Assembly (NCBI GenBank): GCA_022799115.1
Contig: JAAWNT010000007.1
Location: 37,372-101,371, forward strand
DNA length: 64,000 nucleotides
DNA from: Clostridiales bacterium
Lineage (GTDB): Bacteria > Bacillota > Clostridia > Oscillospirales > Acutalibacteraceae
Direction of reading: 5' to 3'
Shown in pieces: positions 35,180-44,596 of this stretch. How positions within the stretch are numbered: the stretch's first letter is position 1; every line of letters starts with the position of its first letter. Below the pieces are notes generated by a model. The model had not been told where the DNA came from. It saw only the letters and a program-made list of their open reading frames with translations, and made no database searches. Made by a program: the position numbers and the translations under genes.

Positions 35180-36473
35180 TGAAACCAAAAAGAAAAAGAC
35201 ATTCAGCGGGCTCTTTTATAATGACCGCTTTGTCATGCTGTTTTCCGTATTGGCCGCAGTAATTCTATGGTTTTTCGTGGCGGCCTCCGATAAGGACAGC
35301 GATACCGGAAAAACGGTATCGGATATCCCCATTCAGGTTACCTTGTCCGAAAGTGCGCAGCAGGATGGACTGAATATTTTTTATAAAAGTGTAGAAAAAG
35401 CTTCGGTAACTGTCAAAGGGAATTGGCTGACGGTGGCGGACATTAATAAAAATGATATTCAGGTAATCGCCAGGCAGACCAGCACCATCGACCAAGCGGG
35501 TACCTATTCCCTGCAGCTGACAGCAAAACCTCAGGGAATTCGTACCAATTATGAGATTGTTCAGGAATCGTTGGACCCTCAAACCATTACTGTAAAGGTA
35601 GACCGCTTAAAAGAAAAGGAATTCACGGTAGAGGACAACATTAGTTACAACAAACCGGAAGGATACATCGGCGTACAGGAAAACATCAATCCTAGTAAGG
35701 TTACGGTATCCGGTCCGGAACGCGATGTGGAAAAGATCGCCAGCATCGGAGCGAGATATAAAACGGATGATGTTATCAGCGAACCGAAATCCATTACGGC
35801 GGATCTGGTTATGTATGACAGCGACGGTAACGAAATCCAAAAGTCTGAAATGGAATATGTCACGCTAAGTGAGGAAACCGTACAGGTAGACATCAATATC
35901 CTGAAAAAGCTGGAAATACCGGTGGTGCCCACCTATACCAATAAACCGGCTGGCTTTAAGGGCAGCGACCTGGTGACAGTAATCCCGGAGACATTGGCGG
36001 TGGGTTGTCCCGAGAAATATGTAAATGAATTGAAAGAGGTCCTGCTGGAAGCCATTGATTTCTCCACGTTGAAACCTGGCTCCAATGAGATTGTCAGCAA
36101 AATCAAACTGCCAACCGGCTGCAAGAACCTGAGCAATGCTGACAGCGCTAGGGTTACAATCGATCTGGACGAATATTCCGCAAAAGAGATACAGGTTCCA
36201 GACACCGCCTTTTCCATCAAGGGGTTCCCGGATGACCGTACCGTAACGTCGGTATCGAAGTATATCACGGTTACGGTAGTGGGTCCCACTGACGAGTTAG
36301 AGACATTGACCGAAGAGAATTTCTTAGTAGACATTAATCTTAAGGATAAAGATGCCTTTGAAGGTCATAAAGAAGTTACCGTGACTGTGAGCATAAAGGG
36401 TAACGCCACCTGTTGGGTTTATAAACCCAATGGAGAGGATTACAAGGCAGCGGTCAATATGGAGGCAAAATAA
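35166..36473 (+). CDS. cdaR: CdaA regulator CdaR (YbbR-domain protein)
   Basis: One N-terminal membrane segment (about residues 20-38) after a Lys-rich start; the rest is outside the cell and consists of four YbbR-like repeats (about 50-135, 140-225, 228-315 and 325-425), each with a KVTVxGPE-like turn. CdaR modulates the activity of CdaA. Length is 435 residues. The ATG lies within the end of cdaA. The next gene in many relatives is glmM; here the unit ends with a terminator. Confidence 0.93.
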   Translation: MRRNNETKKKKTFSGLFYNDRFVMLFSVLAAVILWFFVAASDKDSDTGKTVSDIPIQVTLSESAQQDGLNIFYKSVEKASVTVKGNWLTVADINKNDIQVIARQTSTIDQAGTYSLQLTAKPQGIRTNYEIVQESLDPQTITVKVDRLKEKEFTVEDNISYNKPEGYIGVQENINPSKVTVSGPERDVEKIASIGARYKTDDVISEPKSITADLVMYDSDGNEIQKSEMEYVTLSEETVQVDINILKKLEIPVVPTYTNKPAGFKGSDLVTVIPETLAVGCPEKYVNELKEVLLEAIDFSTLKPGSNEIVSKIKLPTGCKNLSNADSARVTIDLDEYSAKEIQVPDTAFSIKGFPDDRTVTSVSKYITVTVVGPTDELETLTEENFLVDINLKDKDAFEGHKEVTVTVSIKGNATCWVYKPNGEDYKAAVNMEAK

Positions 36474-36531
36474 GAGAAGCCTTGGTACAGGGTCGTAGCT
36501 GGAAGGCGACTATAGAACCTTTTTCATGATT

Positions 36532-36571
36532 AGAGGGAATGCTTCTTCGGAGGCGTTCCCTCTTAATTTTT
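36532..36571 (+). terminator. cdaR: Intrinsic terminator after cdaR, with UUCG tetraloop
   Basis: A stem of about 14 bp (36532-36545 with 36550-36563; two G-U pairs) closed by TTCG, followed by TTAATTTTTG. Confidence 0.9.
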
Positions 36572-36572
36572 G

Positions 36573-36601
36573 TTGAATAGTTGTGTTGAAAATGGTACAA
36601 T
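36573..36601 (+). promoter_or_regulatory. Promoter of recJ-rel
   Basis: TTGAAT at 36573-36578, a 17-bp spacer and TACAAT at 36596-36601, directly after the cdaR terminator. Confidence 0.7.
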
Positions 36602-36629
36602 AAACTATCATGGGTTAGGTGGGTGTACA

Positions 36630-38717
36630 ATGAGTGTAAAAAAATGGGTGGTTTCCCCACTAAATAAAGAACGTGCAACCAAAATAGCGGAACAATGGGA
36701 GATCCCTTTTTTTCTTGCCATGCTGTTGGAAATTCGGGGCTTGACCCAAAAAGAGAAGATATCCTCTTTCTTTGAGCAAGAGAACGGAAGGTATCATCCC
36801 TTTGAGTTGATCGATATGGATAAAGCTGTGGACAGAATTCTTCAGGCAATAGACAGCTTTGAAAAAATATGCGTGTATGGAGATTATGACGCCGATGGGG
36901 TGACCTCCACGGCGTTGCTCTACTCTTATCTGGAATCCCGGGCGGCGGACGTAATGTATTACATCCCCAAAAGGGAAACGGAAGGCTATGGAATGAACAT
37001 AGAAGCGGTAGAGCGTCTGCATGAACAGGGTGTGAATCTCATTATCACGGTGGATAACGGGATAGCTTCAGTGGCGGAGGTGGAGCGCGCCAACCAGTTG
37101 GGAATGCAGGTTGTGGTTACCGATCATCATCAACCTCAGGGGGCGCTGCCACCGGCGGTTGCGGTGGTAGACCCGCATCGGGCCGATTGCCCCAGTTCGT
37201 TCAAGGACTGGGCGGGAGTCGGCGTAGCTTTTCAGCTGATTTATGCGCTGGAAGGTGAGGACGGAGATCCTGACAGCCTGCTCAGCAATTACGCGGATTT
37301 GGTGACGGTGGGAACCATTGGAGACATTGTGCCCCTGGCGGGAGATAACCGCAGGATGGTTCGAAGAGGATTATCCCACCTGTCTCACACAGATCGCATA
37401 GGATTGAAAGCGCTGATCGAGGAAGCGGGATTAGAAGGGAAAAAATTAACGGCGGGTAACGTTTCATTTACCATTGTCCCGCGAATTAACGCGTTGGGGC
37501 GGCTGGGTTCCTCGGAACAGGCGGTGCGGCTGCTTCTTTCGGAATACCAGGAGGAAGCGGATAGCCTGGCAGGTCAAATGGGGGAAAGAAATAGGGAGCG
37601 TCAAGCCATTGAGGCCGACATTTTAAAGCAAGTAGACGAGCTGTTGGAGCGGGAATCCCAACGGAAACAACAACGTGTGATCGTGGTGGAAGGCGAAGGA
37701 TGGCACGAAGGGGTCATCGGAATTGTGGCCTCTCGGGTAGTGGAGAAGTATGGCAAGCCCTGTATTGTTCTATCTGTCAACGAAAGCATTGCCAAGGGCT
37801 CCGGCCGCAGTGTGGAAGGCTTTTCCCTTTATGACGCCGTTTATGCCTGCCGGGAACTGCTTACTCGATTTGGGGGACATCCCATGGCGGCAGGGCTCAG
37901 TCTCCCGACGGATCAGATCGGACGTTTCCGTGAGGATATTAACCGCTACGCGGCCTCTTTGCCGGATGGAATGCCAGTTCCCGTTTTGCACATTGACTGC
38001 AAGCTTAACCCGGCTGCTCTCTCTACGGAGCTGGTGAATCAAATGGCCGCTATGGAACCTTTCGGCGCTGGTAATCCGGCGCCCCTGTTCGGGCTTTACC
38101 AAATGCAGCTGACCGGGATCACGCCGGTGGGGGGAGGCAAGCACCTACGGCTAGCCTTTCAAAGAGGAAATTATGCGATTAGCGCCATGCGCTTTCGGAT
38201 GACGCCTCAGGAGTTTCCTTATCAAATCGGTGATGTGCTGGATTTGGCGGTGACGCTGGATAAATCGGAATACCGGGGTCAAGAGAGCCTTTCGGTTCTC
38301 ATCCGAGAGATGAAAGATTCCTCCTTTTCCGAGGAAGACTATATTCGGGAAAAAGCCTGGTATGAAGCGTTCCAAAGGCAAGAAATGTTGTCCAGCGAGG
38401 CTCTTGACCGTCTGGTTCCCAACCGTGAGGAATTCGCGGTGGTCTATCGATACCTTCGTTCCCAAAAAGGTTGGAACTATGGAATGGATGTACTTTGCAG
38501 CCGGTTGCAGGGACAAGGGCTTGGCTATGGAAAAGTGGCGGTCATTCTCTCCATTATGAACGAGCTGCATTTGGTCACGGCGCACATGGATTCGGATCTG
38601 TGTCAAGTGACCATGCTTGAGGTTACAGGAAAAGTGGATTTGAATTCCTCCTGCATTTTGGCAGGATTACGTCAAAAAAGGTGCGGTGAACAGTATGCCC
38701 AACAAATCGTTAAGTGA
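36630..38717 (+). CDS. recJ: Single-strand DNA-specific exonuclease RecJ
   Basis: A 5'-3' exonuclease in recombination and mismatch repair. DHH-family metal motifs are visible: DYDADGVTST near residue 88, VDNGIAS, VTDHHQP near 164-170, and the DHHA1 motif GGHPMAAGLSL near 414-424. A nucleic-acid-binding OB region follows, then a C-terminal extension common in Firmicutes. Length is 695 residues. The ATG at 36630 follows AGGTGGGTG; 20 in-frame codons upstream are not family-like. The 3' end overlaps rel by 23 bp, as in other clostridia. Confidence 0.95.
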   Translation: MSVKKWVVSPLNKERATKIAEQWEIPFFLAMLLEIRGLTQKEKISSFFEQENGRYHPFELIDMDKAVDRILQAIDSFEKICVYGDYDADGVTSTALLYSYLESRAADVMYYIPKRETEGYGMNIEAVERLHEQGVNLIITVDNGIASVAEVERANQLGMQVVVTDHHQPQGALPPAVAVVDPHRADCPSSFKDWAGVGVAFQLIYALEGEDGDPDSLLSNYADLVTVGTIGDIVPLAGDNRRMVRRGLSHLSHTDRIGLKALIEEAGLEGKKLTAGNVSFTIVPRINALGRLGSSEQAVRLLLSEYQEEADSLAGQMGERNRERQAIEADILKQVDELLERESQRKQQRVIVVEGEGWHEGVIGIVASRVVEKYGKPCIVLSVNESIAKGSGRSVEGFSLYDAVYACRELLTRFGGHPMAAGLSLPTDQIGRFREDINRYAASLPDGMPVPVLHIDCKLNPAALSTELVNQMAAMEPFGAGNPAPLFGLYQMQLTGITPVGGGKHLRLAFQRGNYAISAMRFRMTPQEFPYQIGDVLDLAVTLDKSEYRGQESLSVLIREMKDSSFSEEDYIREKAWYEAFQRQEMLSSEALDRLVPNREEFAVVYRYLRSQKGWNYGMDVLCSRLQGQGLGYGKVAVILSIMNELHLVTAHMDSDLCQVTMLEVTGKVDLNSSCILAGLRQKRCGEQYAQQIVK

Positions 38718-40890
38718 ATACAAATCGGACCGTTCCTATGAAGAATTGGTGGCAACACTAAAATCCGTAGAACGGGATTTTGACATGAAGCTCATTGACA
38801 AGGCCTATCGGTTTGCCTTGGAGGCTCATAAAGATCAGAAACGCCGCTCCGGCGCGCCCTATATTGTGCATCCTATATCTGTGGCGTATATTCTGGTAGA
38901 GCTGGGAATGGATACCGAATCGGTGGTGGCGGCCCTGCTCCACGATGTGGTGGAGGATACTCCCACCGAGCTGGATACCATCAAAAAGCTGTTTGGGGAA
39001 GAAACCGCCAACCTGACCGACGGGGTTACCAAACTAGGCCGAATCCCGTATTCCTCAAGAGAAGAACAACAGGCGGAGAACCTCCGCAAGATGCTCATCG
39101 CTATGGCGGATGACATCCGGGTGATTATCATAAAGCTGGCGGACCGTCTGCATAATATGCGCACCATTGAGTTTATGCCGGAACAAAAACGGCGGGACAA
39201 AGCGTTGGAGACGATGGAGGTTTACGCGCCCATTGCCCACCGGCTGGGAATTCGGGCCGTCAAAGAGGAACTGGAAGATCGCTCGTTGCGCTGTCTGGAT
39301 CCCATCGCCTATCAGGAGATTGAAAGCGCCTTGGCGCTGAAATCCGCCGACCGGGAGGAGTTTATTCGCACAATCAAGGAACGCATTATCAAGCGGGTAG
39401 CTCCTATGATTCCCAATGTATATCTGGAAGGCCGGGTCAAGAGTATCAACGGGATCTATCGCAAGGTGTTTATTCAGGGAAAATCCATGGATGGGATCTA
39501 TGATATTTTTGCAGTGCGGGTAATTGTGGATACGGTCAACGACTGCTACAATGTGCTGGGGATTGTTCACGATATGTTCCGTCCATTGCCTAACCGCTTT
39601 AAAGATTATATTTCCACCCCAAAACCAAACTTGTATCAGTCTTTACACACCACGGTAATTGCCAAGGAGGGGATTCCCTTTGAAGTGCAGATCCGTACTT
39701 GGGAAATGCATTATACAGCGGAATACGGCATTGCGGCCCACTGGAAATACAAACTGGGTCTGACCAAAAGCGACGCCTTTGAACAGCGCCTGGTGTGGAT
39801 CCGCCAGATGATTGAGAACCAGCAGGACAATGAGGATGCAACCGATCTTGTGCGCACCATCAAATCCGATCTGGCTCCGGAAGAAGTGTTTGTTTTTACT
39901 CCGAGGGGCGATGTCATCAGTCTTCCCTCCGGGGCGACGGTGATCGACTTTGCCTACGCCATTCATAGCGCGGTTGGAAATCGGATGATCGGCGCAAAGG
40001 TGGATAAGCGTATTGTGCCCATTGATTACAAGGTGAAAACCGGAGAGATCGTGGAGGTGCTCACCACCAAGGAAGTGGGACACGGCCCCAGCCGTGACTG
40101 GTTGAAGATCGTAAAAACCAGCGAGGCCCGTAATAAAATCCGTCAATGGTTTAAAAAAGAAAAACGGGATGAAAATGTTATTGAGGGACGCGGGGAGCTG
40201 GAACGAGAATTTCGCCGCAACAGTATTGTGATGCCGGATGCCGATATGAAAGAATTTTTAGAGGCGATCGCCAAACGGCAGCATTGCAGCACCATTGAAG
40301 ATTTATTTGCCGCCATCGGTTATGGAGGGGTGCAGCTGTGGCGTATTATGCCCCGTATTAAGGAGGAGTATAATAAGCTAACCAAACCTATCGCTGTGCC
40401 AATCGTTCCGGAAACCAAGCCTCAGCCGGCGTCAAAGGCGTCCAGCGGCGTGGTGATTGAGGGCATCGACAACTGTCTCATTAAATTTTCCAAATGCTGT
40501 AATCCGTTGCCTGGAGATGATATCATCGGATTTATTACCCGGGGCTACGGCGTCTCCATTCATAAACGTGGATGTACCAATGTTCCCAAGGATATCGCCT
40601 CTTGCGCGGAACCCGCGCGCTGGGTTAAAGCTCATTGGGCGGGAGAGATCAAGGAAGAATTCAAATCCACTTTAGAGATCGTGGCCACCAACCGTACCGG
40701 TTTGCTGGCGGATATCACCATTCAGCTTTCCAATATGCACATCTTTATTCATACACTCAATTCCAGGGAAACCAAGGACAATCACGCCGTTATTTATGCG
40801 ACCATCACGGTCAATGGGTTGGAACATTTAAAAACGGTTATATCCAAGCTGTCCAACATTAAAGGAATCCTCTCCATTGGGAGATCATAG
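38695..40890 (+). CDS. rel: Bifunctional (p)ppGpp synthetase/hydrolase Rel
   Basis: Makes and breaks the stringent-response alarmone. Domains in order: HD hydrolase with HDVVEDT at 83-89, synthetase (about 242-350, with GRVKSINGIYRK), TGS (about 395-460), helical and zinc-finger region (CCNPLPGDDIIG near 600), and C-terminal ACT (about 655-731). Both catalytic halves look intact. Length is 731 residues from the ATG at 38695, chosen because AAGGTG lies 11 bp upstream; a GTG at 38686 is too close to it. The next gene, dtd, follows by 11 bp, the rel-dtd order of B. subtilis. Confidence 0.96.
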   Translation: MPNKSLSEYKSDRSYEELVATLKSVERDFDMKLIDKAYRFALEAHKDQKRRSGAPYIVHPISVAYILVELGMDTESVVAALLHDVVEDTPTELDTIKKLFGEETANLTDGVTKLGRIPYSSREEQQAENLRKMLIAMADDIRVIIIKLADRLHNMRTIEFMPEQKRRDKALETMEVYAPIAHRLGIRAVKEELEDRSLRCLDPIAYQEIESALALKSADREEFIRTIKERIIKRVAPMIPNVYLEGRVKSINGIYRKVFIQGKSMDGIYDIFAVRVIVDTVNDCYNVLGIVHDMFRPLPNRFKDYISTPKPNLYQSLHTTVIAKEGIPFEVQIRTWEMHYTAEYGIAAHWKYKLGLTKSDAFEQRLVWIRQMIENQQDNEDATDLVRTIKSDLAPEEVFVFTPRGDVISLPSGATVIDFAYAIHSAVGNRMIGAKVDKRIVPIDYKVKTGEIVEVLTTKEVGHGPSRDWLKIVKTSEARNKIRQWFKKEKRDENVIEGRGELEREFRRNSIVMPDADMKEFLEAIAKRQHCSTIEDLFAAIGYGGVQLWRIMPRIKEEYNKLTKPIAVPIVPETKPQPASKASSGVVIEGIDNCLIKFSKCCNPLPGDDIIGFITRGYGVSIHKRGCTNVPKDIASCAEPARWVKAHWAGEIKEEFKSTLEIVATNRTGLLADITIQLSNMHIFIHTLNSRETKDNHAVIYATITVNGLEHLKTVISKLSNIKGILSIGRS

Positions 40891-40901
40891 GGGGAAATGA
40901 A

Positions 40902-41363
40902 ATGCGCGCAGTTTTGCAGAGAGTGCGCTCCGCTGGCGTTATGGTGGAGGGCGAGGAATTAGCAGCCGTGGGACGCGGTTATCTCATTTTATTGGGTGTG
41001 GAACAAGGCGACACCGTGAAGCAGGCCAAAACGCTGGCATCCAAAATCGCGTCGCTTCGTGTATTCGAGGACGATAATGGTAAGCTTAACCGTTCTCTTT
41101 TAGAGACTAACGGCGAGGCGTTGGTAGTTTCTAATTTTACCTTATGCGCCGATTGCCGCAAAGGAAACCGGCCGTCCTTCACAAAGGCCGCGCCGCCCCA
41201 AGACGCCAATATGCTTTATGAGGAATTTGTCGGCTATCTGAAACAGCAGGGAATTGCTCAGGTAAAAACCGGCCGGTTCGGCGCGGATATGCAGCTTCAG
41301 CTGGTCAACGACGGTCCGGTCACCATTGTACTGGATGTGGATCAGGAGGGAACCATACATTGA
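40902..41363 (+). CDS. dtd: D-aminoacyl-tRNA deacylase
   Basis: Removes D-amino acids and glycine wrongly attached to tRNA. Family motifs: MRAVLQRVRSAGVMV at the start, a VSNFTLCAD segment near 78 (usually SQFTL, so Gln to Asn here), GNRPSFTKAAPP near 90, and FGADMQLQLVNDGPVTI near 128-143 with the Gly-cisPro motif. Length is 153 residues. The ribosome-binding site is GGGGAAATG. It overlaps the next gene by 4 bp. Confidence 0.95.
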   Translation: MRAVLQRVRSAGVMVEGEELAAVGRGYLILLGVEQGDTVKQAKTLASKIASLRVFEDDNGKLNRSLLETNGEALVVSNFTLCADCRKGNRPSFTKAAPPQDANMLYEEFVGYLKQQGIAQVKTGRFGADMQLQLVNDGPVTIVLDVDQEGTIH

Positions 41364-41992
41364 TAATCAAAAGATATCCAATAGGCCCACTGGAGGCCAA
41401 CTGTTATTTGATGGTGGATGAGAATACAGGGGATGCAGCGGTACTGGATCCCGGTGGATCCTCTCCGACTCTTAACGCTGCCGTGCAAGAGGTAGGAGAA
41501 AATCATATTCGATATATTTTACTTACCCATGGACATTTTGACCATATTGGCGGGGTGGCCGATCTGTTGAAGAAAACAAATGCGCAGGTGCTGATTATGG
41601 AGCAGGATGGGGATTTTCCCAGCGACAGCAATCTCAACCTGTCCGGTCCTGTATTGGGACAGGAAACCGAATCCTTCCCCGTGGATCGCAGATTGAAGGA
41701 TGGGGACACCATTTTGTTGGGAGAGACTGCGCTGACCGTGATTCATACGCCGGGTCATACTTGTGGAAGCTGCTGTTTTGCTGTGGGCGACGCCCTGTTC
41801 ACCGGCGATACTCTGATGAACGGCGGCGTGGGACGGACGGATTTCCCTACAGGAGATCATGCGGCCCTGCTCAGCTCGTTGCAACGCCTCGCGCGGCTGC
41901 CGGGTAACAATGTGATCTACCCGGGTCACGGAATTCCCACTACCCTCCAGCAGGAGAAAAAATACAATCCATATTTAGGAATGGTACTATGA
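41360..41992 (+). CDS. Metallo-beta-lactamase-fold hydrolase (glyoxalase II-like)
   Basis: A 210-residue cytosolic hydrolase of the YcbL/GloB-like group. Metal motif THGHFDHIGG near residues 55-64, then HTPGHTCGS near 131-139, GDTLMNGGVGRTD near 152 and PGHG near 191. The true substrate is not clear; relatives act on glyoxalase-type thioesters. It starts with TTG (TTGA overlap with dtd). It lies in the rel-dtd-MBL-hemZ order common in clostridia. Confidence 0.92.
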   Translation: MIIKRYPIGPLEANCYLMVDENTGDAAVLDPGGSSPTLNAAVQEVGENHIRYILLTHGHFDHIGGVADLLKKTNAQVLIMEQDGDFPSDSNLNLSGPVLGQETESFPVDRRLKDGDTILLGETALTVIHTPGHTCGSCCFAVGDALFTGDTLMNGGVGRTDFPTGDHAALLSSLQRLARLPGNNVIYPGHGIPTTLQQEKKYNPYLGMVL

Positions 41993-43479
41993 TAACGCTG
42001 ATAATCGACAACCATGATTTTCATTATGAGCTGGAAAACCTATGTCGGGTATTCTATCCCAACGAAAAGATTGTGACAACCCATGACAAAACGCAGAATG
42101 GGGATATCACCGTCTATACAAGCCGGATTACGATTAAGGATCAAGAGACCCTGACGGTTCGGATACAATGCGAGGGGAAAGAGTATATAAAAACCGATTG
42201 GATACCCGATAGCCGCCCCGATTTGGAGGAAGAGTGTGAGCGCTGTATGGCGGTGCTTTTATACCACATTCTGGTGGAAATTACCGGGATTCATCCCAGC
42301 TGGGGGATCCTCACCGGGGTGCGTCCCATTAAGCTAATGCGTCGTTTGGTGTCCGCTGGGGGAGAAGAGAGCGCGGCAAATTATTTTGGAGAGCGCCTCT
42401 TGGTTTCTCCGCAGAAGACCCGGTTGGCTCTGACCACCATGAAAGCGGAACAAGCGATACTGGATCTTTCCCGTAAGGATTCCTATAGCCTGTATCTCTC
42501 CATCCCCTTTTGTCCCACCCGGTGCGCCTACTGTTCTTTTGTATCTCAGTCAGTGGAAAAGGCCAAACGACTGATGCCGGAGTATGTGGATCTGTTGTGT
42601 GAGGAACTGAGAGAAACAGCAAGCATTGCTCAAAAAATGGGGTTAAGGCTAGAGACGGCCTACATCGGAGGAGGAACCCCTACCACGTTAAATGCGCAGC
42701 AGCTAAGACAAATATTGTCCACAGTTCGGACGTGCTTTGACTTTACTCACTGCAGAGAATTTACCGTAGAAGCCGGGCGTCCGGATACCATCACCCAAGA
42801 AAGATTGGAGGCGTTAAGGGAATTCGGGATTGACCGAATCAGCATCAATCCACAGACCTTTAACGATCACGTCCTGGAGGTTATCGGAAGGAAGCACGAT
42901 ACCCGGCAAACTAGAGAAGCGTTTGCGCTTGCCAGAAAGATGGGGTTTCGCCACATCAATATGGACCTTATTGCTGGTTTGCCGGAGGATAGCTTGGAAA
43001 GTTTTACATATACGCTGAAAGAGGTATGCGGCTTAAATCCGGAAAGCATTACGGTTCATACCCTGTCTATGAAAAAATCTTCGCAATTAACCAAGCAAGG
43101 AAAAGAACTTTACAGAGAGGAATGCATAGAGACATCGCGGATGCTGGATTTTGCAGGAGAATTGCTCTATGAAAAAGGGTACGCGCCGTATTATTTATAC
43201 CGGCAGAGCCGCATGGTGGGCAATTTAGAAAATGTAGGTTGGTCCAAACCTGGTTATGAGGGTCTATATAACGTATATGTCATGGATGAAACCCACACGA
43301 TATTGGGCTGTGGCGCTGGCGCAGTTACAAAACTGAAACAACCGGGGGGAGAAAACTTACAGCGTGTTTTTAATTTTAAATATCCGTATGAGTACATCTC
43401 CCGCTTCCATGAAATGCTGGAACGCAAGCAGGCAATCGTCGATTTTTATAGACAGCAGGAAAATAATATTTACGAATAA
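41989..43479 (+). CDS. hemZ: HemZ-like radical SAM coproporphyrinogen dehydrogenase
   Basis: A radical SAM enzyme related to oxygen-independent coproporphyrinogen III oxidase. An N-terminal non-catalytic domain of about 165 residues, typical of HemZ and absent from HemN, is followed by PFCPTRCAYCSF near 173-184 (cluster cysteines) and YIGGGTPTTL near 224. Length is 496 residues. It overlaps the upstream gene by 4 bp. Heme function is unproven in strict anaerobes; HemZ in B. subtilis has a poorly defined, non-essential role. No other heme genes are visible. Confidence 0.9.
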   Translation: MITLIIDNHDFHYELENLCRVFYPNEKIVTTHDKTQNGDITVYTSRITIKDQETLTVRIQCEGKEYIKTDWIPDSRPDLEEECERCMAVLLYHILVEITGIHPSWGILTGVRPIKLMRRLVSAGGEESAANYFGERLLVSPQKTRLALTTMKAEQAILDLSRKDSYSLYLSIPFCPTRCAYCSFVSQSVEKAKRLMPEYVDLLCEELRETASIAQKMGLRLETAYIGGGTPTTLNAQQLRQILSTVRTCFDFTHCREFTVEAGRPDTITQERLEALREFGIDRISINPQTFNDHVLEVIGRKHDTRQTREAFALARKMGFRHINMDLIAGLPEDSLESFTYTLKEVCGLNPESITVHTLSMKKSSQLTKQGKELYREECIETSRMLDFAGELLYEKGYAPYYLYRQSRMVGNLENVGWSKPGYEGLYNVYVMDETHTILGCGAGAVTKLKQPGGENLQRVFNFKYPYEYISRFHEMLERKQAIVDFYRQQENNIYE

Positions 43480-43749
43480 AGAATTTCCTGCACTGCTATA
43501 TGGAAAGTAAATTAGCTTTACATGATATGTTCGGCGTTGTTGCTGTGAAAAAAGAACCTTATATAAAAAACTCTGCGCGTCGCTGCTTCAAAAGGAAAAC
43601 AATTCAAAATTATGGATCAGATTTGTTTTGGCTTTGCTGTGTGATGACCTTTTCATAAAGAAAAGAAACAATCTAACCCAAGCGGGGAATATTTGTCCCA
43701 AGCCCTGGTTCCCCTTCATATAATGGATTATTTGATATGGAGGGATTCT

Positions 43750-44316
43750 ATGGCGATTAAAATTTTTATTGACCAAGGGCACAATCCGGAAAACCCAAAC
43801 GCCGGCGCAGAGGCCAACGGGGTCCGTGAGCAAGATATTAACTACGACGTAGGGATTCGTCTGGGAAACCTGCTGCGTGCCAATCCCAATTTTGAAGTGA
43901 TGTTGTCCCGCAATTCCCCGACGGATCAGTTAGGGACCAGTAATACCACCAGCCTTCAGACTAGGGCAAGGATGGCCAATGAGTGGGGAGCGGATTTTTT
44001 TATCAGCCTGCACTGCAATGCAAGCGCTAACACGGAAGCCAGCGGCAGCGAGGCCTATGTTTTCAGTCTGGAAAGTCCGGCTGCCCGTATGGGACAGCTC
44101 ATTTTAGACGGACTTAATTTTCGAATGGGGATGACTGACAGAGGCGTTTTTGCCCGTCCTTCCCTTTATGTACTGAGGGCCACAGGAATGCCTGCCGTGC
44201 TGGTGGAGATGGGATTCATCACCAACCTTCACGATGTGGAGCTGCTCACCACAGATCCGGAAGGGTTCGCAAGAGGTATCTACTACGGGATCCTTGCTTA
44301 TTACGGACTGCTTTAA
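43750..44316 (+). CDS. N-acetylmuramoyl-L-alanine amidase, Amidase_3 type, no signal peptide
   Basis: A zinc amidase that cuts the peptide side chain from glycan strands. Zinc ligands are His11 (DQGHN), Glu27 (REQD) and a His in ISLHCNA near residue 87; the catalytic Glu is in VEMGF near 153. Length is 188 residues, so it is a bare catalytic domain. There is no signal peptide or wall-binding domain, unlike CwlD and LytC. It could act on spore cortex after mother-cell lysis, be released by lysis, or use an unusual export route. The ATG follows GGAGGG. Confidence 0.9.
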   Translation: MAIKIFIDQGHNPENPNAGAEANGVREQDINYDVGIRLGNLLRANPNFEVMLSRNSPTDQLGTSNTTSLQTRARMANEWGADFFISLHCNASANTEASGSEAYVFSLESPAARMGQLILDGLNFRMGMTDRGVFARPSLYVLRATGMPAVLVEMGFITNLHDVELLTTDPEGFARGIYYGILAYYGLL

Positions 44317-44435
44317 CGGCAGCCTGAAAAATAATTGGGCTGCGTAGCGGAGCAACAACAGGTAGAAGGAAGCGATTACCGCACGATTAACATCAATACA
44401 CCATTGCTGAGTGAAGATTTGGTTTTTCGATGAGC

Positions 44436-44486
44436 AAAAAGAAAGGGACTGGGATAGAATCCGCAGAGGATGTCCCAGTCCTTCTT
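44436..44486 (-). terminator. Intrinsic terminator of the PfkB kinase gene (leftward)
   Basis: A 9-bp core stem (44446-44454 with 44473-44481) extended by AAGAA/TTCTT pairing with a 2-nt bulge; read leftward it is followed by CTTTCTTTTTGC. It lies about 110 bp beyond the stop codon. Confidence 0.75.
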
Positions 44487-44596
44487 GATTGATAAGCGAA
44501 TCAATGTACGCAAACAGAACGCCAACGGTCCAATGATGAGTGGTGATGATAGGCCGATGTATAATAAAAATGGCGTCTGTTAAAACGGCCAGACAA

